Below, in pieces: positions 31,955 to 39,919 of a stretch of DNA of 39,919 nt. Position numbers and translations under genes: made by a program. How positions within the stretch are numbered: the stretch's first letter is position 1; the number at the start of each line of letters is the position of its first letter. The notes beneath the pieces are model-generated. The model did no database searches. It was not told the origin of the DNA and saw nothing but the letters and a program-made list of their open reading frames with translations. Location of the stretch: the NCBI GenBank assembly GCA_017482945.1, contig JAFUMF010000154.1:1-39919 (forward strand), written 5' to 3'. The stretch is from Lachnospiraceae bacterium. GTDB taxonomy: Bacteria; Bacillota; Clostridia; Lachnospirales; Lachnospiraceae.

Positions 31955-33154
31955 ATGAAAAAGGTAATTTATCTTGACAATGCGGCCACAACAAAGGTAC
32001 GCCCAGAGGTTGTGGAGGCGATGCTTCCATATTATACGGAGCATTATGGAAATCCATCTTCCGTGTACGCGTTCTCAACACCGTGCAAGAAGGCAATGGC
32101 CCACACAAGAGAAATCATCGCAAATGCTCTCGGAGCAAAAACTGAAGAAATTTACTTCACAAACGGCGGTACAGAGTCCGATAACTGGGCACTGAAGGCC
32201 GCAGCAGAAGCTTATGCTTCCAAAGGAAAACACATCATCACAACAAAAATCGAGCACCATGCAATTCTCCACACCGGTGAGTATCTGGAAAAGAACGGAT
32301 ACGATGTGACTTATCTTCCGGTTGATGAGATGGGTGTTGTGGATTTAAAGGCGTTAAAAGAAGCAATTCGCCCGGATACAATCCTGATTTCCGTGATGTT
32401 TGCCAATAACGAGATCGGTACGATCCAGCCGATCAAAGAAATCGGTGAAATTGCCAAGGAACATGGAATCCTGTTCCACACAGATGCCGTTCAGGCATTC
32501 GGTCACGAACCGATCAACGTAGAAGAACTTCATATCGATATGTTAAGTGCAAGCGCACATAAGCTCCATGGCCCGAAAGGTGTTGGTTTCCTTTACATCA
32601 GAAAAGGCCTGAAACTTCGTTCCTTCATCCATGGTGGTGCACAGGAGAGAAAACGTCGTGCCGGTACAGAAAACGTTCCGGGCATCGTTGGTCTTGGAAA
32701 GTGCGTGGAAATCGCTGTTGCCTCCATGGACGAGACAAAGAAAAAAGAGACCGAGCTTCGTGATTACCTGATCGGTCGTGTGATGAGCGAAATTCCGTTC
32801 ACAAGACTCAACGGTCATCCGACTCAGAGACTTTCCAACAACGCAAACTTTGCGTTCCAGTTCATCGAGGGTGAATCCCTTCTTATTATGTTAGACATGG
32901 CTGGAATCTGTGGTTCTTCCGGTTCTGCTTGTACATCCGGTTCTCTTGATCCGTCCCATGTACTGCTTGCGATCGGACTCCCGCACGAAATCGCACACGG
33001 TTCCCTCCGTCTCACATTAAGCGATGAGACAACAAAGGAAGAAATCGACTACACAGTGGATAATCTGAAAGCAATCGTGGAAAGACTCCGCTCCATGTCC
33101 CCGCTTTACGAGGATTTTGTAAAGAGCAGAGAAAAGAAAGAGATTCAGGGATAA
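31955..33154 (+). CDS. nifS: Cysteine desulfurase (NifS-type)
   Basis: The 399-residue PLP enzyme transfers sulfur from cysteine to Fe-S and tRNA-thiolation pathways. It shows LDNAATTKV at the N-terminus, the PLP lysine in SASAHKLHGPKG (Lys203) and the catalytic cysteine loop SGSACTSGS (Cys326), whose short loop is of the IscS/NifS type. It is followed by the NifU-like scaffold and mnmA, the usual consumers of its persulfide. Ribosome binding site AAAGGCGG lies before ATG 31955. Confidence 0.93.
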   Translation: MKKVIYLDNAATTKVRPEVVEAMLPYYTEHYGNPSSVYAFSTPCKKAMAHTREIIANALGAKTEEIYFTNGGTESDNWALKAAAEAYASKGKHIITTKIEHHAILHTGEYLEKNGYDVTYLPVDEMGVVDLKALKEAIRPDTILISVMFANNEIGTIQPIKEIGEIAKEHGILFHTDAVQAFGHEPINVEELHIDMLSASAHKLHGPKGVGFLYIRKGLKLRSFIHGGAQERKRRAGTENVPGIVGLGKCVEIAVASMDETKKKETELRDYLIGRVMSEIPFTRLNGHPTQRLSNNANFAFQFIEGESLLIMLDMAGICGSSGSACTSGSLDPSHVLLAIGLPHEIAHGSLRLTLSDETTKEEIDYTVDNLKAIVERLRSMSPLYEDFVKSREKKEIQG

Positions 33155-33228
33155 TTGAGAACAACAACGTGGCCGTCTGCCGGGAAGGCAGAAAGCCCAT
33201 ACATCTGATAGAGAAGGAGACGTGAAAT

Positions 33229-33669
33229 ATGTATTCAGAGAAGGTTATGGACCATTTCCAGAATCCGAGAAACGTAGGTGAAATTGAAGGTGCCAGCGGT
33301 GTTGGTACTGTAGGTAATGCAAAATGCGGCGATATCATGAGAATTTATCTGGATATCGATGATGAAACACGTATCATCAAGGATTGCAAGTTTAAAACAT
33401 TCGGCTGCGGCGCAACAGTAGCTACAAGCAGCATGGCAACAGAGCTGGTGATTGGCAAGACGATCGAAGAGGCAATGAAGGTGACAAACAAGGCAGTTAT
33501 GGAAGCACTCGATGGACTTCCGGCTGTAAAAGTACACTGTTCCCTGCTTGCTGAAGAGGCGATCCATGCAGCACTGTGGGATTACGCAGAGAAGAACGGA
33601 ATCACAATTGAAGGATTAGAGAAACCGAAGTCTGATATCAGTGAGCACGAAGAGGACGAGGAATATTAA
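33229..33669 (+). CDS. nifU: Fe-S cluster assembly scaffold (NifU N-domain/IscU type)
   Basis: The 146-residue scaffold has the three cluster-binding Cys in [20 protein letters not shown] and [11 protein letters not shown]. It starts with [14 protein letters not shown], typical of the family. AAGGAG precedes ATG 33229. It builds Fe-S clusters with sulfur from the NifS encoded 75 bases upstream. The frame ends five bases before the mnmA start codon, so translation is probably coupled. Confidence 0.93.
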   Translation: MYSEKVMDHFQNPRNVGEIEGASGVGTVGNAKCGDIMRIYLDIDDETRIIKDCKFKTFGCGATVATSSMATELVIGKTIEEAMKVTNKAVMEALDGLPAVKVHCSLLAEEAIHAALWDYAEKNGITIEGLEKPKSDISEHEEDEEY

Positions 33670-33673
33670 TTCT

Positions 33674-34750
33674 ATGGCAAAAAAGGTAGTAGTAGGCATG
33701 TCTGGCGGCGTCGATTCATCGGTTGCCGCCTGCCTTTTAAAAGAACAGGGATACGATGTCATCGGTGTCACCATGCAGATCTGGCAGGAGGAAGATCCTG
33801 AAGAGGTGGAAGAAAACGGCGGATGCTGTGGCCTTAGCGCTGTGGACGATGCGAGACGGGTGGCCTGGTCATTGGGGATTCCCTACTATGTGATGAACTT
33901 CAGAAGAGAGTTCAAAGAGTCGGTCATGGACTATTTTGTTGATGAATATCTCCATGGCCACACGCCGAATCCATGCATCGCATGCAACCGGCATGTAAAA
34001 TGGGAGGCTTTGCTTGCCCGTAGTCTGGAAATCGGTGCGGATTACATCGCCACCGGCCACTATGCGAGAGTGATGCAGCTTCCAAATGGCAGATATACGA
34101 TCCAGAATTCTGTCACAGCGGCGAAGGACCAGACCTACGCCCTCTACAATCTGACCCAGGAGCAGCTGAGCCGCACTCTGATGCCGGTCGGCGCCTATAC
34201 CAAGGATGAGATCCGTCAGATTGCCGAAGACCGCGGCCTGGCAGTTGCAAAGAAGAAGGACAGCATGGAAATCTGCTTTATTCCTGACAATGATTATGCA
34301 GGATTTATTGAACGGACGGTGGAAGGTGTTCCGGGTCCGGGAAATTTTGTGGATAAAGACGGAAATATTTTAGGCCGCCACAAAGGTATCACCCACTACA
34401 CGGTAGGACAGAGAAAGGGACTGAATCTTTCTATGGGCCGCCCGGTATTCGTGACAGAAATCCGTCCGGAGACCGGAGAGGTCGTGATTGGTGATAATGA
34501 AGATGTCTTTTCGGATTATCTGGTATGCGGAGACGTGAACTGGATGGCGGTGGACGGACTTCACGGCGAAGAGCGGACTGTTATGGCGAAGATCCGCTAC
34601 AGCCACAAAGGTGCACCGTGCGTGATCCGCGAACTGGGAGACGGACGTGTGGAATGCCGGTTTGAGACTCCGCAGAGAGCGATCACACCGGGACAGGCGG
34701 TTGTATTTTATGAAAACGACTATGTGTTCGGAGGGGGTACGATCCTATGA
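33674..34750 (+). CDS. mnmA: tRNA 2-thiouridylase
   Basis: The 358-residue enzyme thiolates U34 of tRNA-Lys, -Glu and -Gln with ATP and sulfur relayed from the desulfurase. Evidence is the PP-loop [12 protein letters not shown], the NPCIACN motif (Cys104) and [11 protein letters not shown] (Cys201), which form the catalytic pair, and the [11 protein letters not shown] segment. ATG 33674 gives the family start; an in-frame upstream codon would overlap nifU. The stop overlaps the following amidase start by four bases. Confidence 0.93.
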   Translation: MAKKVVVGMSGGVDSSVAACLLKEQGYDVIGVTMQIWQEEDPEEVEENGGCCGLSAVDDARRVAWSLGIPYYVMNFRREFKESVMDYFVDEYLHGHTPNPCIACNRHVKWEALLARSLEIGADYIATGHYARVMQLPNGRYTIQNSVTAAKDQTYALYNLTQEQLSRTLMPVGAYTKDEIRQIAEDRGLAVAKKKDSMEICFIPDNDYAGFIERTVEGVPGPGNFVDKDGNILGRHKGITHYTVGQRKGLNLSMGRPVFVTEIRPETGEVVIGDNEDVFSDYLVCGDVNWMAVDGLHGEERTVMAKIRYSHKGAPCVIRELGDGRVECRFETPQRAITPGQAVVFYENDYVFGGGTIL

Positions 34751-36066
34751 GCAAGTTTCGATTAGGAGAGAAGCCCCTCCGGCTTCTTATTTTGGCGGCA
34801 GTGACCGTGCTTATGCTTGGTGGATGTGCAGGGAGACAGTACGAGCCGGTGGAGCAGGGCGCCGTTTTTGAAACGACTGCAGCTGCTGAGAATACCGAAA
34901 GAATGGCATTTACCATCGGTGAGACTACAGAAGCGGCCGTCGGTGCGGACCAGGCAAATGCCGGAGAAGACACCACAGAGGCTTCAGAGACGGAGGCCCG
35001 TGTGTACGAAGAAGTCCATGACTGGGTCGTTGTGACTGCGGATGTATTGAATGTGCGAGAGACGGACAGCACGGACGCAAGAATTTACGTTCAGCTAAAG
35101 AACGGCGATGTATTAGAGCGGACCGGATACCATGAGGAATGGAGCCGCGTGATCTACGATGATGGAGAGGCATACGTTGCTTCCGATATGATCGAAGTGA
35201 CCGAAGAACCGGCACCGGAGGAGACCACGGCCGAAGAAACTGCAGAGGCAGCGACAGAAGATGGAGCTGTAGTGGCAGCAGCCGTCGGTGCAGAAGCAAG
35301 TGCAGCGTTTCCAGGCGATGGAAGCGGTTCAGAATCCGATGGTAAGTCTGAAATGTCCGGATCGGAATCCGACATCCCGAAATATGAAAAGACGGGTACA
35401 TCTCAGCAGGAAGTGGCGGCAGTTCCGCTAAACGGCCATGTCGTAGCCATCGATGCAGGCCATCAGGCGAAAGCCAACGCGGAAAAAGAGCCGATCGGTC
35501 CTGAATCTTCGACCATGAAAGCCAAAATGCCGGAGGGTGCAGTTGGCACTGCGACCGGTGTGAAAGAATATGAACTGACCCTGACAGTCGCAAAGAAGCT
35601 GGAAACAGAATTAAAAGCCCGCGGTTACGAAGTTGTCATGATCCGTACCGGCCATGACGTAAACTTAAGCAATGCGGAACGCTCTGTGATCGCCAACGAA
35701 AGTGATGCGGAAATTTTTATCCGTCTTCATGCAAATTCTATGGATAACTCCGGAATCTACGGTGCGCTGGCCATGTGCATGACCGAGTACAACCCGTACA
35801 ATTCCGAGCTCCACGCGAACAGTTATGATCTCTCGAAAAAGATTATCAACAACATCTGTGCACTGACCGGTACGAAAAACCGCGGTGTCCAGCAGGTCGA
35901 TAATTCCAGTGCCATCAACTGGTGCGAGATTCCAGTGTCCGTGGTAGAGATGGGCTTCCTCACAAACCCGGATGAGGACCGCTGGCTTCAGAGTGAAGAG
36001 TACCAGGGAAAAATTGTAGAAGGAATTGCAAAAGCGATAGACTCCTATTTCGCAGAAGAAAACTAA
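34747..36066 (+). CDS. Lipoprotein N-acetylmuramoyl-L-alanine amidase with SH3b domain
   Basis: The 439-residue protein begins with a lipoprotein signal peptide (hydrophobic core, lipobox LGGC near residue 27), so it is anchored to the outside of the membrane. An SH3b domain spans roughly 92-150 ([10 protein letters not shown]), then a linker rich in Glu, Thr, Ala and Ser (about 155-225), then an Amidase_3 zinc domain (about 233-437) with IDAGHQ, the metal Glu in [13 protein letters not shown] and VVEMGFLTN. It cleaves the amide between muramic acid and the stem peptide. It overlaps mnmA by ATGA, an unusual partner, but common in this lineage as far as I recall. Confidence 0.9.
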   Translation: MSKFRLGEKPLRLLILAAVTVLMLGGCAGRQYEPVEQGAVFETTAAAENTERMAFTIGETTEAAVGADQANAGEDTTEASETEARVYEEVHDWVVVTADVLNVRETDSTDARIYVQLKNGDVLERTGYHEEWSRVIYDDGEAYVASDMIEVTEEPAPEETTAEETAEAATEDGAVVAAAVGAEASAAFPGDGSGSESDGKSEMSGSESDIPKYEKTGTSQQEVAAVPLNGHVVAIDAGHQAKANAEKEPIGPESSTMKAKMPEGAVGTATGVKEYELTLTVAKKLETELKARGYEVVMIRTGHDVNLSNAERSVIANESDAEIFIRLHANSMDNSGIYGALAMCMTEYNPYNSELHANSYDLSKKIINNICALTGTKNRGVQQVDNSSAINWCEIPVSVVEMGFLTNPDEDRWLQSEEYQGKIVEGIAKAIDSYFAEEN

Positions 36067-36187
36067 AACTTTGCCGGCAAGGTATCTTTCCGGCCGGATG
36101 GTTTAAAAAAATAAATTTCCTACTACACAAATTAAAAAATTCATGTATAATATAGAATAGTTGCCCGAACGATGCGGGCACTATCCT

Positions 36188-36273
36188 GGAGACGTAGCGA
36201 AGTGGTCATAACGCGGCGCACTCGAAATGCGTTTGCCCGCAAGGGCACGGGGGTTCGAATCCCTTCGTCTCCG
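36188..36273 (+). tRNA. tRNA-Ser (anticodon CGA)
   Basis: The acceptor GGAGACG (36188-36194) pairs with CGTCTCC (36266-36272), with discriminator G at 36273. The anticodon loop CTCGAAA places CGA at 36223-36225, reading TCG. A long variable arm with the stem TGCCCGCAAGGGCA and the TTCGAAT T-loop are class II serine features. CCA is not encoded. TATAAT at 36146-36151 is a possible -10 for it. Confidence 0.93.
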
Positions 36274-36308
36274 CGCGATACTTGTCTGACGTGCAGACAT
36301 GGTATGAG

Positions 36309-36352
36309 AAAAGGCTTGCAGACTTACGGGAGGAGGTCTACGAGCCTTTTTT
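36309..36352 (+). terminator. Terminator after tRNA-Ser
   Basis: AAAAGGCTTGCAGAC (36309-36323) pairs with GTCTACGAGCC plus T-run (36336-36352) through G-T pairs, and the T-tract is six bases long. Confidence 0.82.
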
Positions 36353-36397
36353 GAATTTAAAAATAGTGTTTCTATTTCTTCTTGTGTTCATTTGTGA

Positions 36398-36425
36398 TAC
36401 AATACATTTGATGGTCTATGACCAT
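36398..36425 (+). promoter_or_regulatory. MFS gene promoter with overlapping operator
   Basis: TACAAT (36398-36403) is a good -10 with only a weak -35 (TTTCTT at 36375-36380). At the expected start site lies the perfect palindrome ATGGTC-TAT-GACCAT (36411-36425), so expression is probably repressor-controlled. No regulator gene is adjacent. Confidence 0.55.
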
Positions 36426-36454
36426 AAAATCTGGGGGATTTAAAGGAGAGTAGT

Positions 36455-37687
36455 ATGAATTCCAAAGCAAAAGAGAAAAAAGGAATGGACATGCATTTGA
36501 TGATGTTCTATCTTGGCTGTATTATTTTAAACGTGGCAGCCAGCACGGCGCACCCGGTAACCCCGACCCTGTTCACGACTCTCGGTCTCGGAAGCTATAT
36601 GTTCGGCGTGGCTCTTGCGTCCCAGCTGGTGACAAACTTCCTGTTTTCACCGTTCTGGGGATGGCTCAGTTCTTATGTGTCCAGTAGGACCGTTCTTCTG
36701 ATCACTTGTATCGGCTATGGCCTCGGCCAGGTATTGTTTGGTCTGGCAAAGACCGAGATGGGCTTTATCGTCGCGAGAGTCCTGACCGGCGTAGTCTGCG
36801 GTGGTTGTTTTGTTTGTATGATGACATATGTGGTAAACACAGCGAAGGATGCTGTGAGCCGTGCCCAGCAGCTGGCAGTGACTGCAACGATCCAAATGGT
36901 GGGCAGCGCCTTCGGTTATTTCCTGGGCGGCATGCTGGGTGAGGTGTTCACACATCTGGCAATTATTGTTCAGGTCATCATGCTGTTTATTTCCGGCGTG
37001 GTATTTTACGTGGGATGTCTGGATGATAAACGATATTCCATCCATGACCTGAAAGGCAAAAATGTGGTTTCAGAGTTCAACCCGTTCCACAGCTTTATTT
37101 TAGCAAAAGCATTCCTGACTCCGTTATTTATGGTGCTGTTCATTTCTTGTCTGCTTCAGAATCTGGGATATACCTGCTTCGACCAGACCTTCAACTATTA
37201 TATCCGTGACCAGTTTAACTTCTCATCCGGATACAATGGAATTTTAAAGGGCATCATGGGCGTGATCACGATGGTGGCAAACAGTACGATCTGCATCTGG
37301 CTGGTTCGAAAGACCAATACGAGAAAGTCTGTGATCGGCGTTCTCGGAATCTGTTCCGCAGCGATGTTCGGTGTTATCTGGTTTGAGGAGATCGTTCCGT
37401 TCGTTATCGTGTTCGTCATCTTCTTCGCCTTCAACTCCATCAGCCTCCCGCTGTTACAGGATCTGGTGGCCAGCGGCGGCCCGGAAGAACAGAACAGCCT
37501 GATCATGGGCTTCTACAATGCCATGAAATCTCTGGGCGGTATCATCGGCGCACTGTTTGCAGGTCTTCTGTATACCGTGAATCCGAAACTTCCGTTTATC
37601 TTCGGTTTCGCCTCCTTCGTACTGGCGACCGTGCTTTCAGCGATTTATCATCGTTTCTATAAAGGAAAAGCAGTGGCAAAAGCATAA
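36455..37687 (+). CDS. Major facilitator superfamily transporter
   Basis: The 410-residue protein has 12 predicted membrane segments and MFS features: the loop 2-3 region FWGWLSSYVSSRTVLL, the conserved Arg/Gly-rich segment IVARVLTGVVCGG in helix 4, and a repeat-like second half. The family is drug/metabolite efflux-like (DHA1 type) by length and topology, but the substrate is unknown. AAAGGAG precedes ATG 36455. It stands alone between two terminators and has its own promoter and operator. Confidence 0.85.
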   Translation: MNSKAKEKKGMDMHLMMFYLGCIILNVAASTAHPVTPTLFTTLGLGSYMFGVALASQLVTNFLFSPFWGWLSSYVSSRTVLLITCIGYGLGQVLFGLAKTEMGFIVARVLTGVVCGGCFVCMMTYVVNTAKDAVSRAQQLAVTATIQMVGSAFGYFLGGMLGEVFTHLAIIVQVIMLFISGVVFYVGCLDDKRYSIHDLKGKNVVSEFNPFHSFILAKAFLTPLFMVLFISCLLQNLGYTCFDQTFNYYIRDQFNFSSGYNGILKGIMGVITMVANSTICIWLVRKTNTRKSVIGVLGICSAAMFGVIWFEEIVPFVIVFVIFFAFNSISLPLLQDLVASGGPEEQNSLIMGFYNAMKSLGGIIGALFAGLLYTVNPKLPFIFGFASFVLATVLSAIYHRFYKGKAVAKA

Positions 37688-37697
37688 AACGACATAG

Positions 37698-37752
37698 AAA
37701 AAGACTCGCAGGTCTGATGGTGAAAATCACCGAAGACCGCGAGTCTTTTTTT
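37698..37752. terminator. Bidirectional terminator between MFS and M20 genes
   Basis: AAAAGACTCGC with GGTCT pairs with AGACC and GCGAGTCTTTT, with an inner GGTG/CACC stem. T-runs on both strands serve both convergent genes. Confidence 0.85.
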
Positions 37753-37756
37753 GCCA

Positions 37757-39061
37757 CTATTTCATCAGCTCTTCCCAAGCTGCCAGATATTCTTCCTTGT
37801 TTGCATATACTGGCTTGAAGTTCTTCTTGATCTCAAGCGCTTTTTCTGCACCGTTTGCAAGAAGATCGATCGTAGTCATTGCCATTGCCTTTGCAGCTAC
37901 GATATAAAGCATTTCTGGATTTTTAATTGCATAGCTGGAACCATGCTCAGTACCGATCGCACCGCCAACGTACGGATGAATACCAGGAACCAGATGCTGG
38001 ATATCGCCGTAGTCGGAGGAACCTGTGGAGTGCTCAGTATAGGTACAATTTTCAGCACCAATCAGTTCTGCACAGTTTGCTGCGAACAGAGCGTTCATTT
38101 CTTTGTTGTTGATTCGCGGCATGTAGCCCGGGATTTCAACGATATCTACCTGTGCACCAACGGCCATAGCGCCTGCCTCGAGAGCACGATTTACTTTTTT
38201 AGATGCATCGAGAACGCTAGGCATTGTTTTGCCGCGTACATATGCTTCGATGCGCACGTCTGCCGGCACGATGTTTACGAGGTCGCCGCCTTTTGTGATG
38301 ATCGGATGAACACGGATGGTGTCTTCATCGCGGAATGTCTCACGGTTGGCATGGATGGCCATGAGGCCGATCTGAGCCGCGTTGAGGGCGTTGATTCCGT
38401 TGTGCGGAGCGCCGCCTGCATGAGCTTCTTTACCGGTGTACTTTACAAATTTGCTCACAAAGCCAACGGATGTGCCTGCAGTCTTACAGGTCTCGCCCGG
38501 CTGGCTGTGGATCATAAGAGAAAGGTCTACGTTGTCAAGATAGCCAAGTTTGATCATTTCCTGCTTACCGCCGAGGAAAGAGATGGTTCCGTTTGCGCGG
38601 AGCTCATTTCTCCATTCGATTTCTACACATTCCTCCGCCGGAACTGCCCAGAATTCGATGTCGCCGTCCAGTTCGTTGATGACGCCGGAGGCTTTGAGGC
38701 CGAGGGCTGCACCGAAGGTTGCTGCGATCTGTGCGAAGTGGCCGCAGGAATGTGCTGCGCCTGTCTGCGGATCAGCGTACGGGTGGTCCGGGCATACAAC
38801 TGCATCCAGCTCGCCCATGAGAGCCAGGTTTACTTTATGATCGCGGCCCGGCATTTTTCCGATGATACCGGTCAGTGCGATCTCGCTCTCGTACGGCATG
38901 CCGATCTTCTCATCGATGAATTTTTTTACCTTGGCAGCGGTCTTATATTCTTTGTATCCCAGCTCCGGCTCCTGAAAGATGCTGTCACCGAGGGCCATGA
39001 TTTCTTCACGATGTTCATCAATGGCCTTACATACGCGCTCTTTTAAAATCTTTGTGTCCAT
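37757..39061 (-). CDS. M20-family metal-dependent amidohydrolase
   Basis: The 434-residue protein is an M20 peptidase/amidohydrolase of the AbgB/aminoacylase type. Metal ligands appear in GELDAV, AAHSCGHFAQ and PAEECVEIEW, and the dimerisation segment has KEAHAGGAPHNGINAL. It would hydrolyse an amide such as an N-acyl amino acid, aminobenzoyl-glutamate-like compound or peptide. ATG 39061 follows GGAGGATTTGACT; the TTG two codons upstream is less likely. It has no signal peptide, so it is cytoplasmic, and its substrate is not known. Confidence 0.88.
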   Translation of the reverse strand: MDTKILKERVCKAIDEHREEIMALGDSIFQEPELGYKEYKTAAKVKKFIDEKIGMPYESEIALTGIIGKMPGRDHKVNLALMGELDAVVCPDHPYADPQTGAAHSCGHFAQIAATFGAALGLKASGVINELDGDIEFWAVPAEECVEIEWRNELRANGTISFLGGKQEMIKLGYLDNVDLSLMIHSQPGETCKTAGTSVGFVSKFVKYTGKEAHAGGAPHNGINALNAAQIGLMAIHANRETFRDEDTIRVHPIITKGGDLVNIVPADVRIEAYVRGKTMPSVLDASKKVNRALEAGAMAVGAQVDIVEIPGYMPRINNKEMNALFAANCAELIGAENCTYTEHSTGSSDYGDIQHLVPGIHPYVGGAIGTEHGSSYAIKNPEMLYIVAAKAMAMTTIDLLANGAEKALEIKKNFKPVYANKEEYLAAWEELMK

Positions 39062-39094
39062 AGTCAAATCCTCCGTTCATATTCTATTAAAGAA

Positions 39095-39123
39095 AGTATA
39101 CCATGACGACTATGAAAAATCCA
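39095..39123 (-). promoter_or_regulatory. Promoter of the M20 amidohydrolase
   Basis: On the minus strand TGGATT (39123-39118), 17 bases, and TATACT (39100-39095) lie about 35 bases upstream of the start codon. Confidence 0.5.
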
Positions 39124-39129
39124 TTTTAA

Positions 39130-39639
39130 TCAATGAATTCTGAGGATTTTTTCTGCTTTTTCCAGGGACTCGGAAAGCTGTCCCGGCTCGTAGGTGCAGC
39201 TGATCAAAAACAGCGCATCAGAGAGGAACTGGCAGGTCTCCAGGGAGAGTGTTTCCGGTGCAGACACGGCAATTTTTCCAAGGGAAGTGAGCAGACGCAG
39301 CTTCGCTTCGCGAAGGGCCTCGGATGCTCCATAGAGCTCTTCCATATCATAATCCGCTGTCCGTCCGCATGGATACTGGCAGGCCGCACAGTCCGGAGCC
39401 ATCAGTCGTTTTTCAACATGAAGGCGTTCGATCATAGCCCTCACTTCCTCATCAGAAGCAGTCAGAGAGACATCCTGGAAGTGTTCGACATCTTCCACAG
39501 AAACATTTTCATGACCGGAAAATGCCATTGCAAGTCCCATAGCCATGGCCTTTCCCGAACTTTCTAACAATTCTTTGCTCTCAGATGCTCTGGAAAGCCC
39601 CACCAGAGCACCAAGCAGTTCATTCTTTAACGGATTCAT
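39130..39639 (-). CDS. Hydroxylamine-reductase-associated, CxxCxxxC protein
   Basis: The 169-residue protein contains CAACQYPCGRTADYDM near residue 90, a cysteine cluster that I recall from small clostridial proteins annotated as hydroxylamine reductase-like. It is too short to be a complete hybrid-cluster protein. ATG 39639 follows GAGGAG; the in-frame TTG 39654 overlaps the neighbouring gene. The ferredoxin-type gene upstream ends four bases before this start codon, so the two probably work together in Fe-S redox chemistry. The function is unproven. Confidence 0.65.
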   Translation of the reverse strand: MNPLKNELLGALVGLSRASESKELLESSGKAMAMGLAMAFSGHENVSVEDVEHFQDVSLTASDEEVRAMIERLHVEKRLMAPDCAACQYPCGRTADYDMEELYGASEALREAKLRLLTSLGKIAVSAPETLSLETCQFLSDALFLISCTYEPGQLSESLEKAEKILRIH

Positions 39640-39643
39640 CCCA

Positions 39644-39919
39644 TTACTCCTCAATCTTCACAATACTTCCGTCTGTATCAATGGTTACGATCTTCACCGG
39701 GATCTCTTTACCGCACGCAGCGACCGCCTGCAGAACAGCACCGCTCATGCCGCCGCAGCACGGAACAGTCATACGTGTCACAACGATTTCCCTGATCTCG
39801 TTCTGGCGGAAAATTTCAGCCAGTTTATCAGCGTAATTTCCAGCATCCAGCTTCGGACATCCAATCAATGTCACATGATCTTTGATGAAATCATTGTGGA
39901 AATTTCCGTATGCATAAGC
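39644..39919 (-). CDS. C-terminal part of a 4Fe-4S ferredoxin-type protein (5' truncated)
   Basis: The minus-strand frame stays open to the right edge, giving about 91 residues. It contains FHNDFIKDHVTLIGCPKLD and the segment VTRMTVPCCGGMSGAV, which match the C-terminal domain of clostridial 4Fe-4S proteins whose N-terminus carries two ferredoxin cluster motifs. Those motifs lie beyond the window. It leads directly into the CxxCxxxC gene, so both probably form one operon. Confidence 0.75.
   Translation of the reverse strand, partial: AYAYGNFHNDFIKDHVTLIGCPKLDAGNYADKLAEIFRQNEIREIVVTRMTVPCCGGMSGAVLQAVAACGKEIPVKIVTIDTDGSIVKIEE

Noticed and set aside
37751-39046. A 431-codon open frame on the plus strand, rich in Cys and Phe
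   Set aside because: It lies antisense to the M20 amidohydrolase, which has all metal motifs, a ribosome binding site and a promoter. The antisense frame has no family features.
1-39919. CRISPR arrays, insertion sequences, integrases, riboswitches or rRNA
   Set aside because: I saw no regularly spaced direct repeats, transposase or integrase motifs, recognisable aptamer cores or rRNA sequence in the window.

Overview
The window looks like chromosome of an anaerobic, spore-lineage Firmicute, most likely a Lachnospiraceae or related gut Clostridium-type bacterium. The evidence is strong AGGAGG-type ribosome binding sites, Firmicute sigma-A promoters with 17-bp spacers, Bacillus/Clostridium-type LexA boxes, a SpoVB-like flippase, a nifS-nifU-mnmA order, 4-hydroxybutyrate-dehydrogenase-like iron alcohol dehydrogenases and a clostridial ferredoxin-type Fe-S protein at the right edge. 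I could not run any search; family names rest on motifs and recall.

Layout. (1) 1-3977: the end of a gene cluster with a LuxE-like acyl-protein synthetase, a LuxC-like acyl-CoA reductase and an AMP-forming acyl ligase, with no luciferase genes visible. (2) 4158-4699: a decayed rpoN (sigma-54) gene that keeps only its N-terminal tip and its C-terminal DNA-binding part. (3) 4801-14316: a divergent LacI regulator and a catabolic operon with a sodium symporter, a zinc dehydrogenase, a creatininase-fold hydrolase of the IolN type, split transketolase, ATP-phosphofructokinase and an iron alcohol dehydrogenase. (4) 14580-23118: a second catabolic unit with an ion-coupled carrier on the minus strand, a divergent LysR regulator, an AAA/DUF4143 ATPase of doubtful relevance, and an operon of a carboxymuconolactone-decarboxylase-like protein, a second iron alcohol dehydrogenase, an MmgE/PrpD protein, an RraA-like aldolase and an SMP-30 lactonase. 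(5) 23218-30205: an SOS-type Y-family polymerase with two LexA boxes, two small unknown proteins, sbcD-sbcC and one unknown protein. (6) 30228-36273: a SpoVB-like flippase, nifS, nifU, mnmA, a lipoprotein amidase and tRNA-Ser(CGA). (7) 36411-39919: an MFS exporter, an M20 amidohydrolase and two Fe-S-related genes running off the right end.

The most informative observation is regulatory. The minus-strand carrier promoter and the promoter of the lactonase/aldolase operon 2.5 kb away carry the same composite element: ATAGG-N5-CCTAT centred about -64, then a conserved block ending in a TTTACA -35, then a 17-bp spacer. This makes carrier, LysR and the five-gene operon one substrate-responsive regulon. 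The LacI-linked and LysR-linked units each end or begin with a close paralogue of the same iron alcohol dehydrogenase, so they may process related sugar-acid, cyclitol or lactone substrates. The substrate is not determined by the sequence.
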